Assembly (NCBI GenBank): GCA_015680685.1
Contig: MNCI01010832.1
Location: forward strand, 138,641-198,640
Source: Gnetum montanum
Lineage: Eukaryota; Streptophyta; Gnetopsida; Gnetales; Gnetaceae
Direction: 5' to 3'
Length of the DNA stretch: 60,000 nucleotides
This document shows positions 33,103-43,384 of the stretch, piece by piece. The number at the start of each line of letters is the position of its first letter. Within the stretch, counting starts at the first letter, position 1. The position numbers were made by a program, and so were the translations under genes. A model generated the notes under the pieces. It made no database searches. It was not told where the DNA came from and was given only the letters and a program-made list of their open reading frames with translations.

Positions 33103-33594
33103 TACCCCCACGATTGAGCAAAAACTCATCCTCGAGTTACTTTACAAATTGGAAGGTATGGATTCTTATTTGCAACACACATAACTAAAACACATACATG
33201 ACACACACATGACACAACATGAATTTGACCAAGTGCTCGGGTTATAGAGGAGAACGTATTACAAAAATGGTGGTGTTCAGAGATAAAATTGAGCACCTCG
33301 CTGGTCCTGGAGCCTCTGCTGTGTGGGATGATGCACAAAATTGCTGGAGAAGATCATATTGTTCGTGGGGGCAGTGGTTTTTACGGTCCTTCTCCAGCCT
33401 CTGGCCAAGGCGTTGGTGGCAACGCGAATGACGGTTGTCTTGCGGTAGCTACAACTTCTAGAGGTAGTCGAAAAGCCTCCAAGAGAGCCCTCATATTTTC
33501 TTCTTTTCTTCTAGGGTCGTTCACAATCCAGGCAGCTTCTCCAATATGTGCTGGAATTAGAACTTCCCAAGGGCATGGCAGCGCTAGAAAGAGT
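33103..33594 (-). pseudogene. Second copy of element C 3' internal end
   Basis: About 490 bp homologous to 21109-21600: polypurine tract and the C-terminal part of ORF3. It ends abruptly and is joined to a 37-bp piece of B gag. Confidence 0.85.
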
Positions 33595-33661
33595 TCATGA
33601 TCATCTCTTTCATGATGTCTATGATGCCTACGTTGACGCAGGACTCAATGACACTTCATCA
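33595..33661. repeat. 37-bp filler copied from B gag plus 30-bp outer C LTR end
   Basis: 33595-33631 is identical to 33681-33717 in the adjacent B gag. It is followed by the last 30 bp of a C LTR (GACGCAGGACTCAATGACAC then TTCATCA). The outer LTR otherwise is missing. Confidence 0.85.
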
Positions 33662-33666
33662 GGTGG

Positions 33667-34561
33667 CAAGTAGGGGTTCGTCATGATCATCTCTTTCATG
33701 ATGTCTATGATGCCTACTTTGTTTCCTACTTTCCCTTCTTTCATACCTAGACTCTCTAGACTACCCTCGTCCTCTCTCTCGACTCTCTCGTCGAGGTCTT
33801 TCATTTCGCTTACCCTTATCCTCTCCGTTATGCTCTTTATGACTACACCCAAATGTGGAAGGAGAGGGTGAATGATGTGATGAAGGGGAAGAAGAAGGAG
33901 AACCATCGCCATGACGATGTTTCTTACCTTCTCTTCGATGGGTATGGCCCTGATCGTGATGACGATCAGAATGCTCATCCTTGTCATGTGTTTTTGTTCC
34001 CTCAGTGAATAGTTGGTGTTCACGGGGATCAAAACCAGGGTTGTGTATCGTGGAGCGTAGGTTCTGATGCCCCACCTCCTCACTATTGTTAGGAGGGGGA
34101 ACATCATTTGATAGAGAACCTGTTATAAGTGGTTCGCCATCTCCAATTTCACTTAGGATGTGCGAGACCCCTTTGCCCTTCAACAATGTATGGTGGCTCT
34201 CCTACCTTGAGTCCCTTAAACGTTGTGCTTCTTTTGGATGATAATTCGTTGTGTCAAAATCACCTATAACGTATTCAGCGTATAGCTGTGTCATGCCTAT
34301 CCGTGCAAGAGCACGAAGAAGCATGTCAGGGACTACCCAATCTGGCGGTAACACTATGTTACCTTGCAAATCTCTCCAACGTAGTTGTTCATCCTGATGG
34401 AGGATAAAGGTAAAATCTGGGATATACTCATCGGGATGGGTAGATACCACTCGGTACTGTTGAGGAATTGGCGGATTTTGGTTATGTGTTTTAGACTACC
34501 GACTGTTTCTTGTATGATCCCTAGGTGGTGAAATGCTCTTATGAGAAGAAGAAGAAGACAT
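33667..34561 (-). pseudogene. Element B gag, 5' part
   Basis: Starts at ATG 34561 (MSSSSSHKS type) and is open in pieces: 34202-34450 with DEYIPDFTFILHQDE and RWRDLQGNIVLPP, and 33761-34186 with SHILSEIGDGEPLITGSLS then a His/Asp/Arg/Ser-rich region. It is cut at 33667 by element C and resumes at 20171. Homologous to 44347-45240 plus. Confidence 0.85.
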
Positions 34562-34686
34562 TATGTCTTATTCGGTGCATTGATTAACTGTTATATAATT
34601 TTTTTTTAATTAACCCTAAGGGTTCGTTTAAGCTCCCAACGATGTGAGTGATTTCCTATGTTCTACTTAGCACACAAACACTTAGT

Positions 34687-34704
34687 CCCTAGCAACGGTG
34701 CCTA
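34687..34704 (-). other. Element B primer binding site (tRNA-Asp type)
   Basis: Minus strand AGGCACCGTTGCTAGGGA beside the 5' LTR, a decayed form of TGGCGCCGTTGCCGGGGA; followed by the leader ACTAAGTGTTTGTG also found after the intact site at 44206. Confidence 0.75.
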
Positions 34705-36292
34705 TGATGACTGGCAAGGTACCCCTACACTCAACCATATGAATATGAGCATTACACGCGCGATTCGGTTGAACTCTGCAGACTAAGTGCCTACACGCCT
34801 TATGGAACATTTAAGGTTAATCATTTATTGTCTTCTTAGACTTACTTGTATTTTTCATGGTTGTATGGTTAAGTAAGTTTGAGGTATGTGATTTTTATAT
34901 CTTTTCTATTTTATCTCCTATGCTAGTGATGAGTGGCTAGGTACCCCTACATCCAACCATACGAATCATGGGTGTTCACACATGACCTAGTCGAATTTCG
35001 TAGACTGTAAGCACTTAACATACACCAGACTCTAACTAGTGAAACCTTGGGTTAGAACGGTCATTGTCTTCCTAATCTCACTTGTGATGTCCTCTTTACA
35101 ATGGTTAAGTGAGATTAAGGCTAATGATTTTTATATCTTTTTGCATATCTTTTGGTGGCTAATTTAAGGTATGGAAAGTAGGGAATAAACTATTATCTAA
35201 TCTCTAATTATCCTAACTTGTATTCTAACTATTCCTAGCATAAGTATCNAAGCATAAATATCTTAAACTACTGAATGCATAAAATAGCTAAGTCCAAATG
35301 CTGTAAAGAATGCTTGAATAGTTCATCTTTATTGTTGTCACGCCACTGGGATCAAATACATCAATGCTCGAATAAAGAGCCGATCACTTTTCTTACACCT
35401 GCTGTAGGCACTTGGAAAATATTCTATTTCCTGCAGGAACAAAATGCAAGAGCTTCGCTACAACTAATTGAAAGATGCCTAAATGAGGCGGAAGGCCCTC
35501 TTATTTATAGGCCGAGATAGGCGGCTGCATAAATGGGGCACGTCAACGTAGGAAGGCTACATCAACAGACCCGCGTCGACGCGACCGCGTATACGCGGCC
35601 CCGTATATGCGGCCTAGTCGACGCAGTGACTTAATGACACTTCATCAGCTAGTGAGGTGAAGGGTGAAGAGACTAATTAACTAACTTTAACTAACTAACT
35701 AAGCCTTAATTAAACTAGCATCAGCATTCGTTCCCACTTACCATTCACACCCTGAACTGATTCAACCTTGGTTACCAAACATTAGTCATTGCTAGGATCA
35801 CCAAGCATAACGCACGTGCTTGAAGCGATTGTACTAAATGTACTTAACTACGGGAGAAGGGTTGAGAAAGATTTAATTACTAATAAAGAATTTAAATGAT
35901 AAATAATAAATAATAGTAAATAAAGTCCTATTTAGCCTATTCCATGCACTACAAGGTTTATCCAAGAAGTTCGTCTTTATTTCCGTACACAAACTTGTGT
36001 TCATGTATAATATTTGTTCGAATAAAGATCCATTCACTTTGGAGCTCCTACTGTGGGCACATGGAAATTATTCTATCTCTAGAGAGGTAAAACTGCCAGA
36101 GTTTCGCTACGGTCTAGGCCTATATTGAGAAACAAGGGAGAGCCGCCTCTTATTTATAGACTTGGCGACGCACCGCGATATTACGTATGTGATATCGCAG
36201 GGGATGATGTGATATCGCGAGGGATGTGATATCACGATGGATGCAATATCGCATACGTGATATTGCGGCCCATGCGATATCGCATCCCATCA
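34705..36292 (-). repeat. Element B 5' LTR, split by a solo LTR
   Basis: Two halves, 34705-34926 and 35653-36292, give about 862 bp, aligned with the plus-strand LTR at 43385-44204 (820 bp). U3 (36170-36290) has repeated GATATCGC/GCGATATC palindromes; the minus-strand TATA (CTATAAATAAGAGGCGG) is near 36153; the AATAAA hairpin is at 35974-36028. Confidence 0.88.
34927..35647 (-). mobile_element. Solo C-type LTR inside element B 5' LTR
   Basis: Starts TGATGAGTGG, ends CACTTCATCA, flanked by GCTAG (34922-34926 and 35648-35652). 721 bp against 932 bp for the other C LTRs; the missing ~211 bp coincide with a single N at 35249, so the shortfall is probably an assembly join. A solo LTR forms when the two LTRs of an element recombine. 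Confidence 0.9.
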
Positions 36293-36297
36293 AACAT

Positions 36298-37504
36298 GGT
36301 ATTTTTGTAAGAAATCTAGATGTAACATTCCTCCTCAATGCTCATGTAAATATGAAAAGATTGGGCATTGGCCTTTGGGGTGATTTTACAAGAAAACATT
36401 ACATTGATATGTATGATTAATAGTTGAGTTCCTATTGTTATTATTTTCAACCCTTCATTCTGATTGTTGCATGGTGTCTTGTCCTATTTCTTGATTTGGA
36501 ATAGTTCCTCCTCTAATAATGTTGGAATATTCTCCTCATTTTTCATGTACCCAGTTTTTCATCTTATTGATCTTTGCCTCAATCTCGTCTAGTGATTATA
36601 GCATTGGCAAAGATGATTCCACCTCCTTGAGGTAAGTTTATTTCTCCTTTTCATGATCATGGACCTTTGCTATTTTGAGATTTTGGTCCTATTGAGAGCT
36701 TTTAACATTCTCCCATTTAGCTATTTCTCCTTCTTCTTTTGATACCTACTTAATAAGCTCTTGGAATTGATGGGTTTGTAGTTCATATAGTTGATCTGCA
36801 GCATACATCCCCAGGGTCTCCCTTGTTTCATTACGGAGCCCATCCATGATGTGTTACATTAGCCTTTCCTCAGAGAACCCAAGGCTTGGGCATTTGTTTA
36901 ACAAAGAGTAATATCTTTCTAAGGCCATGTCCAAGGGTTCATGTCACGCTTGTTTCCACTCTTGGATTTGTTTCCTCAAGGTTGACACTCTTGCATAGGT
37001 TTGGTATCTTTCAATGAAGAGCTCTACCATTGTCGGCCAATGTTGAATTGATTTTGGTTTTAAGGACCCGTACCATACTTTTGCTTGGCCAACGAGTGTC
37101 GTAGGAAAGAGCTTAATTTTTTGCCACCCATTATCAATATTGTTCCATACATAGGCATCATGGAAGGCTTGTAAACGGTGTTGTGGATCTAAATCATATC
37201 CTCCTGAAAACTTGGGAAAGTTGTTTAAATCAAGCCTAGGTAGACGAATTTCCTTGTGATGCCTATGGGATATTCAAATAGCCTCTTGTATATGCATTAG
37301 GCTCTTAGTGGCCAGGAGGGGTTCATCGTCACTAGGTAGGTTATGAGTTTTTAAGTTGGGATGATGTTGTGTTCGTTTATGTACATAGGAGACCCTTGCA
37401 TAAGATTGAGTACTCCAAACTTCATCTTCATCATAAATTTCGTTGGTTCTTCAATGAATTACCTCATTGGTTGTTGCATTACCATAGTCTTGTGAGAGAG
37501 ACAT
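36298..37504 (-). pseudogene. Element D gag, 5' part
   Basis: Minus-strand gag from ATG 37504. Although no long frame survives, translation in pieces shows the Retrotrans_gag core (LDLNNFPKFSGGYD, HRLQAFHDAY, KIKLFPTTLVGQAK, ERYQTYARVSTLRKQI). It is related to but distinct from the B and C gags. Cut by B at 36297; continues at 15712. Confidence 0.8.
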
Positions 37505-37619
37505 TGTTGTGAATTGTGTGTGACTTAATTGAAATTAATTTATTTTCTAAAATATATATCGTTAATACTTTGTTATAGTGATCTTGTATGATATAACTGA
37601 TCTAAATAACTAGCACCAT

Positions 37620-37638
37620 TCCCTAGCAATGGCACCAA
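37620..37638 (-). other. Element D primer binding site (tRNA-Asp type)
   Basis: Minus strand TTGGTGCCATTGCTAGGGA immediately after the 5' LTR. Relative to the intact site it shows only transitions. Confidence 0.8.
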
Positions 37639-38499
37639 TGATGAGTGGCGAGGTACCCCTACACTCAACCATACTAATATGAGCGTTCATGCATGATCCG
37701 ATTGAATTCGGTAGATGGACTAGTTATGGTATCTAGATAGTTACATGTTGATCACAGTTTGCTGTCTTCCCACCTAGACTAGTATTTGCTTTGTCACATA
37801 TGGTTTAGTCCAGAGTGAGGTGAATGATATGATTTCTAACACTAGGCTACTCCTAGAGACAATGGAAAATAATCTTGATTAAACTAATAAGCAATAGGAA
37901 ATAAAGTCTAAGCTAGCCTAAGTGCGATGAGCATCCATCCTTAATCATCTGTACACATCTTGGACCTCATGTACTACTTCTGGGTTTACCAAGCACACAT
38001 TACTTGAGCACTCCTACATACGCTACTGGGTTACCAAGTAGTTACACCTCAATGTTCATGATTAAGTCATACTGATTCCGCATTTAACAATAAGAATAGT
38101 AAATGATGGTAAAGAAATATTAACTAAGAAAATAGTAAATAACAATAATAATTAAACAATTAAAACTAAGTGAATGCTGTAATGATGGAGTAATATCGAT
38201 CTTTATTGCTAATCATGTGCGTGTCCAAGTATGTCACACTTGAATAAAGGTTTCGTATAATTACAATCATTACACTGTAAGTATGCACTGGGGAAAGAAT
38301 TGAAATGAATTGAAAACTAGCAAAAAGACTCTACTTTAACACTTTCTAACTCCCCTCTTTCCTGTGCGCCTGAATGTGGTATTTATAGGCCTACACAAGA
38401 ATCATGATATCATGTATTTGATATCATTATCTAGGCTATGATATCGCATACCCGATATCGAGGATCCAATATCGGGACCTAGTAAAACACGATTCATCA
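37639..38499 (-). repeat. Element D 5' LTR
   Basis: 861 bp, partner of 9181-10041. Roughly 9 percent of positions differ in the first 230 bp by hand count, mainly transitions. Same U3 palindromes and TATA as its partner. Confidence 0.92.
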
Positions 38500-38504
38500 G
38501 AGTG

Positions 38505-41250
38505 TGATAATTGTATTTGTGTAAAAAAAACTTGAACATCTCATCCTCCTCATCCTTATAAACCTTCTGTTGCATTTCATCTTGTTCACAGTGGTTTGTG
38601 GGGTCCTTCACGAGTACAAAATTTGATTGGGGGACATTGGTTTGTAACTGTCATAAATGATCACACTCATCTATGTTGGGCATACCTAATGAGAGATAAA
38701 TTTGAAGTTAGCTCACTATTCAAAGAATTCCATAAGCTCATTACAAATGTTTTCCAATTGTTAATTCATATTCTTCATTTAAATAATGATAAAGAATATT
38801 TTTCTCAAGAGCTTAAAGCATATTTAAGCTAGCATGGAATCTTTCACCAAAGTTCTTGTGCCAATACACCCCAACAAAATGGGGTTGCAGAACGAAAAAA
38901 TAGACATCTTCTGGAGGTAGCTCGATTAATTATGTTTACTAGCTAGGTTCCTTAATCCTTCTAGGAAGAAGTTATTCTCACCTCTACATATCTCATTAAT
39001 CAAGTACCATCTAAAACTCTTCAATACCAAACTCTAGTAAGTCTTCTCTTATGAGCCTTTTCTTCTACAGGAATTCTCAACACTCTTCCACCTTGTTTCT
39101 TTGGATGTGTCATATATGTACATAATGCTTAACCAAATCATGGGAAACTTGATTCAAAAGCCCTCAAGTGTGTATTATTATGGTATTCTCCTACATAGAA
39201 AGGGTATAAATGCTACTACCCTTCTTTAAAATGTGTTTTTGTATCATGTGATGTTACATTTGTTGAAAATCAACTCTTAAATCCCACTGTTACTCTTCAA
39301 GGGGAGAATCAACCTACAGAAGAGCAACACTAGGATTCAATCATTCCCCTACCAATTGGGATGCTTGAGTTCTCATCAAAAAATCATGTCACACCTCATG
39401 TGAAATTAGTCCAAGAGTTAGATTCAAATCCAAGGGGAGAATCACACCCAAAACCAATTCTGAGATATTCTAGATGGCCACAAGCTCCTCAACAAAACCA
39501 AGAGCCTAAACTAGTGATAGAGCCAAGTGATGGAGGTACATAGGAGAAACTTGAGGTGGTGAATGATAATGAAGAGATTGATGACTTGGATCTTTCGATT
39601 GCAGTTAGAAAAGACATGAGGTCATGTGTAAAATATCACATTTCTAATTATCTTACACACTTCAAGTTATCATGTAATTATATGGCATTTCTTTTAAAGG
39701 TTTATGAGACACAAGTTTTGAGGGATATTTAAGACTTTGGAAGATTTCAAATAGAAGGAAGCTATGATGGAGGAAATGAAGGCTTTGGAAGATAATGAAA
39801 CATGGGAAATAGTCCACCTACCTGAAGGGGAGAAACTTATGTGAAGCAAATGGATGTTTATTGTCAAGTATGGTCCTGATGACAACGTTGAAAGATACAA
39901 GGCTAGACTTGTGGATCAAGGGTTCACCTAGACATATGGGATAGACTATGTAGAAACATTTGCTCCTATTTTGAAACGCAATTCTATTAGAGTTTTATTA
40001 TCTTTAGTTGCAAATATGGATTGGCGGCTGCTTCAACTCAACATAAAAAATGCCTTCCTACATGATACATTGGAAGAAGAAGTTTAAATTAGGATATCAT
40101 CTGGTTTTGAATCTCAAGAAGGTATGAGTAAAGTATGTAGATTAAAGAAGTCACTCTATGGACTCAAACAATCTCCCTGACCTTGGTTTACTTGATTTAG
40201 TGGTGTGATGAAGCAACTTGGATATGAGTAAGGACAAGTTGTTCATACTTTATTTGTTAAAAAAGGAAACCATGGTAAAAGATTAATCCCTATTATTTAT
40301 GTCAATGATATAGTGATTACAGGACATGATGATCATGATATTGAAAATCTCAAAGGAAGCTCCAAGTAGAGTTCAGAGTCAAAGATCTTGGTCCATTGAA
40401 GTATTTTTTGGGGATGGAAATTGCTAGAAGCAAGAAAGGGATTTTCATCTCCTAAAGGAAATATATCATGAATTTACTTAAAGAGACTAGCAAGATCGGG
40501 TGTAGACCAACAAGGATTCCAATGGAATGAAACTAGAAATAGAAGACTCCTAAAGAAGATCCTCCTATAAGTCAAGAAAGCTATTAACACTTGGTTGGTA
40601 AACTCATCTATTTGTCTCTCACTAGGCTAGATATTACTTTGAGCATAAGTATTATTAGCTAGTTCATGCATGCTCCTACAAAGAGACACCAAGATGTTGT
40701 AAATCAAATTCTAAGGTATTTAGAGGGATGCCCAGGGAAGGAACTATTATTCAAAAAGTGCACTAAAAGGGACATTGTTAGTTTTGTTGATGTAGATTGG
40801 GCGGGAGCTGTTGAAGATAGCAAGTCTACAATCGGGTATTATACCAAGGTCTAGGGAAGCTTAGTGACATGAAGAAGCAAAACATAATTTGTTGTAGCAC
40901 GTAGTAGTGTAGAAGCTAAATATAGAGCTATAACACAAGGAATCTGTGAACTTATTTGGCTAAAAAGGTTGATGAAAGATCTCAAGATATCCCAAAGTGG
41001 TTCGATGAGATTGTTTAGCAATAGTAAGTCTATCATTAGTATTGTCCAAAATCCAATCTAAGATGATCATATGAAGTAAGTAAGAATTGATAGAAATTTC
41101 ATGAAAAAACGAAGTTGAAAATAGAATAATTGCTCTATCCTACATTCTACCAAGATGTAAGAAGTTGATATTCTCACAAAGGCCTTATGCAGACCAAGCT
41201 TTGATTATTTTGTTAGAAAGTTGGGAATGATGGATATCTATTCACCAACT
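38505..41250 (+). pseudogene. Copia pol, 3' part (integrase, reverse transcriptase, RNase H)
   Basis: Resumes the frame interrupted at 9180. It begins with the second Cys of the integrase zinc finger (reading CDNCICVKK across the joint), then the core (GPSRVQNLIGGHWFVTVI, YFSQELK). Reverse transcriptase (39700-40500) has KARLVDQGFT, YGIDYVETFAP and LKKSLYGLKQSP; the active site YVDD has become YVND. RNase H (40666-41200) has ILRYLEGCPGK, DVDWAG and SIISIVQNP. At least fifteen stops. Confidence 0.88.
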
Positions 41251-41273
41251 TGAGGGGGGGCAGGTGCGGGGGG
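41250..41273 (+). other. Copia polypurine tract
   Basis: A G-rich run (TTGAGGGGGGGCAGG, then GGGGGG) directly before the 3' LTR. Confidence 0.8.
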
Positions 41274-41608
41274 TGTTAGAAAGTTAGAATAAAGCTAGAT
41301 CAACTTACCAAAATTAGTTGATTCTTTAAATCAATTAGGACCTGATTTTGTGAATCAACTTACCAAAATTAGTTGATTTTCTAAATCAATTAGGACCTAA
41401 TTTTGTGGATCAACTTACTAAAGTTAATTGATTCTTAAAATCAATTTTTATCAACAATATCTGTCATTTATTTTCTAGATTTCTTGTTCCTTATTTAGTA
41501 GATTTCCTATTGTAATTATTTCCTATAAATTGCTATAATTGTTGACTCAAGATGGATGAGAGAGTAAGAGAATTATTTTCCAATCGTGTCTTCTCTCCTT
41601 CCTATTCA
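41274..41608 (+). repeat. Copia 3' LTR
   Basis: 335 bp, partner of 7165-7505; followed by ATAGG (41609-41613), the second half of the target-site duplication. Confidence 0.9.
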
Positions 41609-41613
41609 ATAGG

Positions 41614-41788
41614 TACACCCTAAGATTTATAGAAGCTTATAACTCAATGCTACCTAGTAGAACCGAACTTGTGACCTACAATCACCAAGCTAAGGCCCAT
41701 ACCACTAGGCTAACACCTCATTGTTCAAACTTTATTAAATTGAAAGATAAACTAACTTAGTTATATATTTATAACATATATCTAAGAT
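41614..41788. other. Short spacer between copia and element F
   Basis: 175 bp of AT-rich sequence with no recognisable feature. This is the original genomic flank of the copia element. Confidence 0.4.
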
Positions 41789-42824
41789 GAGCGGTGAGGT
41801 ACCCCTATGCTCAACCATATGAATACGAGCATTTCACGCATGATTCAGTTGAATTCCAAGGACTAAGTTCTTATGCGCCCTTGTGAAACAAGGAGGGGTT
41901 GGTTGATCATTGTCTTCCCAAGCTTACCTGTATGTCATGATTGTATGGTTAAGTAAGCTTGAGGCATATGATTTTTATAGCTTTTATGTTTTTATGTCTT
42001 GTGCTAGTAGGGAAGGAGAGAGGTAACTAAGTGACTAATTTAACTTAACTACTCATTAACTAAGTTCTAACTAATCCTAACACCAGCATTTTTTCCCACT
42101 TGCCGTACACATCCTAAATTAGTGCAACATTGCTGGGATTACCAAATGCTAATCATTACTGGGTTACCAAGCGTTACAGCATGCTCAAAGTGATCGTGCT
42201 TGTGTAATTTAATGATTTGCTTAATTGATCAAAATGAATTGCTGTGCTAATAACAGAAGTGTAAAGTGCATAACATAAAATAAAATAAAATAAATGCATA
42301 AGAAAATAAAATAAAAGAAATGCGTAAGAAAACAAATCTCAAGTGCTGTAAGGATGAATCAAAGAGCTCGTCTTTATTGCTGTACACAAGGTGTGCTCAG
42401 GTACACAATGCTTGAATAAAGATTCATCCACACTTAGACCTCCTATTGTGGGCACTTGGAAAATACTCTAACTTTCAAATAGACTACAAGAGCTTTGCTT
42501 CTTTTCTGCTAAAAGACTTCTTTCAATTGTGCACCTGGGCATTGTATTTATAGGCTTGGGAGCAACTATTCTAATAATTAGAGTAACCACTCTAATAATT
42601 AAAAGAACTGCTAAAGTAACTGCTAGAGTAACCACTCCAATAATTAGAATAACTACTAGAGTAACTGCTAGAGTAACCACTCTAATAATTAGAATAATTG
42701 CTAGAGTAACTGCTAGAGTAACCAATCTAATAATTAGAATAACTATTAGAGTAACCGCTAGAGTAACCACTCTTATAATTAGAATAATTGCTAGAGTAAT
42801 CACTAGAGTAACTGCTCTCATCAT
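41789..42824 (-). repeat. Element F 3' LTR
   Basis: A minus-strand LTR of about 1 kb. It shares the GGTACCCCTATGCTCAACC end block and the AATAAA hairpin (42371-42422) with B, C and D. Its U3 (42560-42820) is a minisatellite of words such as ACTCTAATAATTAGAGT and TAACTGCTAGAG. The left terminus is degenerate (AGATGAGCGG). Frames 42468-42834 on both strands are made of this repeat and are not genes. Confidence 0.78.
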
Positions 42825-43384
42825 ACCCTCATGACTGAATGAAAACTCATCCTTGAGTTCCTTACAAAATATTGGGAAGGTATGGGATTATTGACTAATT
42901 GACAACTGACGATAGAATAGGATGATAGACTCAATGTGTCTAGTGAACGGATCAATAAGCATATTACAACATTAGTGTTCATGACCATTGTGGTGAACAC
43001 TCATACATAAATGACATCCAAGCCTTTATTTGGTAGCTTGAAGAGAAAAAGAGAGAGAGAAAGAAGATGGAGCATGTTGTTGCCAATGTCGAGATTGCAC
43101 CTTCCGTTGTTTATCCATAGCCATGCCACCAAACTTGCTCCTTTCGTAAATGCTCCAGTTCTAGTCCATCCTAAATGCTTCCTCTAAGCCTAGTCCATTG
43201 TTTGTATGATCACCATCTACACACACAACATAGTCACAAATGAGTAAGGATAGATAATCCACAATGCAGTTGATACCTTGGCTCGATATGAAGCACATTG
43301 GCTAAGTTGTGGTTATGGCAGAAACTGGTTCAGAGATTTATCATTAGCAACTACCCAAGGTGTAGGGGTTAGGTAATTAGTAAA
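42825..43384 (-). pseudogene. Element F 3' internal end with ORF3 vestige
   Basis: Aligns with B 15787-16290: polypurine tract, GAGTTCCTTACAAAATATTGGG, and the short ORF3 vestige beginning GTGTGTAG then ATGGTGATC at 43216. It is cut at 43384 by the plus-strand B-type element. Confidence 0.75.

Larger units (their letters stand above)
20177..33661 (-). mobile_element. Ty3/gypsy element C, rearranged tandem form, inserted in B gag
   Basis: C starts TGATGAGTAG at 20177 and ends CACTTCATCA at 33661, flanked by the duplication GGTGG (20172-20176 and 33662-33666). On the minus strand it shows three LTR pieces: a full 3' LTR 20177-21108, a full LTR 32171-33102 with primer site, and a 30-bp outer end 33632-33661. 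Between the last two is a second copy of the 3' internal end (33103-33594). It is the only element in the nest with all pol domains recognisable. Confidence 0.9.
15718..36292 (-). mobile_element. Ty3/gypsy element B, inserted in D gag
   Basis: B starts TGATGAGTGG at 15718 and ends GCATCCCATCA at 36292, flanked by the duplication AACAT (15713-15717 and 36293-36297). Read on the minus strand: 5' LTR 34705-36292, tRNA-Asp-like primer site, gag, protease, non-coding 3' region, and a 3' LTR reduced to about 68 bp. It is split by C (20177-33661) and by a solo LTR (34927-35647). Reverse transcriptase and integrase are missing. Confidence 0.9.
9181..38499 (-). mobile_element. Ty3/gypsy element D (Tat/Athila-like, no pol)
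   Basis: D starts TGATGAGTGG at 9181 and ends GATTCATCA at 38499, flanked by the 5-bp duplication GAGTG (9176-9180 and 38500-38504). Both LTRs are exactly 861 bp. Read on the minus strand it has a tRNA-Asp-like primer site, gag, a long non-coding 3' region, a third ORF and a polypurine tract. No protease, reverse transcriptase or integrase remains between gag and the 3' region. It is itself split by element B (15718-36292). Own length is about 8.7 kb. Confidence 0.92.
7165..41608 (+). mobile_element. Ty1/copia retrotransposon, outermost host of the nest
   Basis: The element runs from TGTTGAAAAG at 7165 to TATTCA at 41608 and is flanked by a perfect 5-bp duplication ATAGG (7160-7164 and 41609-41613). 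It has two LTRs of about 340 bp, a degenerate initiator-tRNA-Met-type primer site at 7506, gag-pol in one frame, and a G-rich polypurine tract just before the 3' LTR. The domain order (integrase before reverse transcriptase) is that of copia. Its own sequence totals only about 5 kb; the remaining 29 kb is the gypsy insertion 9181-38499. Many in-frame stops show it is dead. Confidence 0.92.

Noticed and set aside
32171-33661. Reading the inner C LTR as the outer 5' boundary of the element
   Set aside because: The target-site duplication GGTGG lies at 33662-33666, not next to 33102, and internal sequence continues beyond the inner LTR.
42468-42834. Long open frames on both strands (repetitive Val/Thr/Ile and Ile/Arg proteins)
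   Set aside because: They are the translation of the element F U3 minisatellite.
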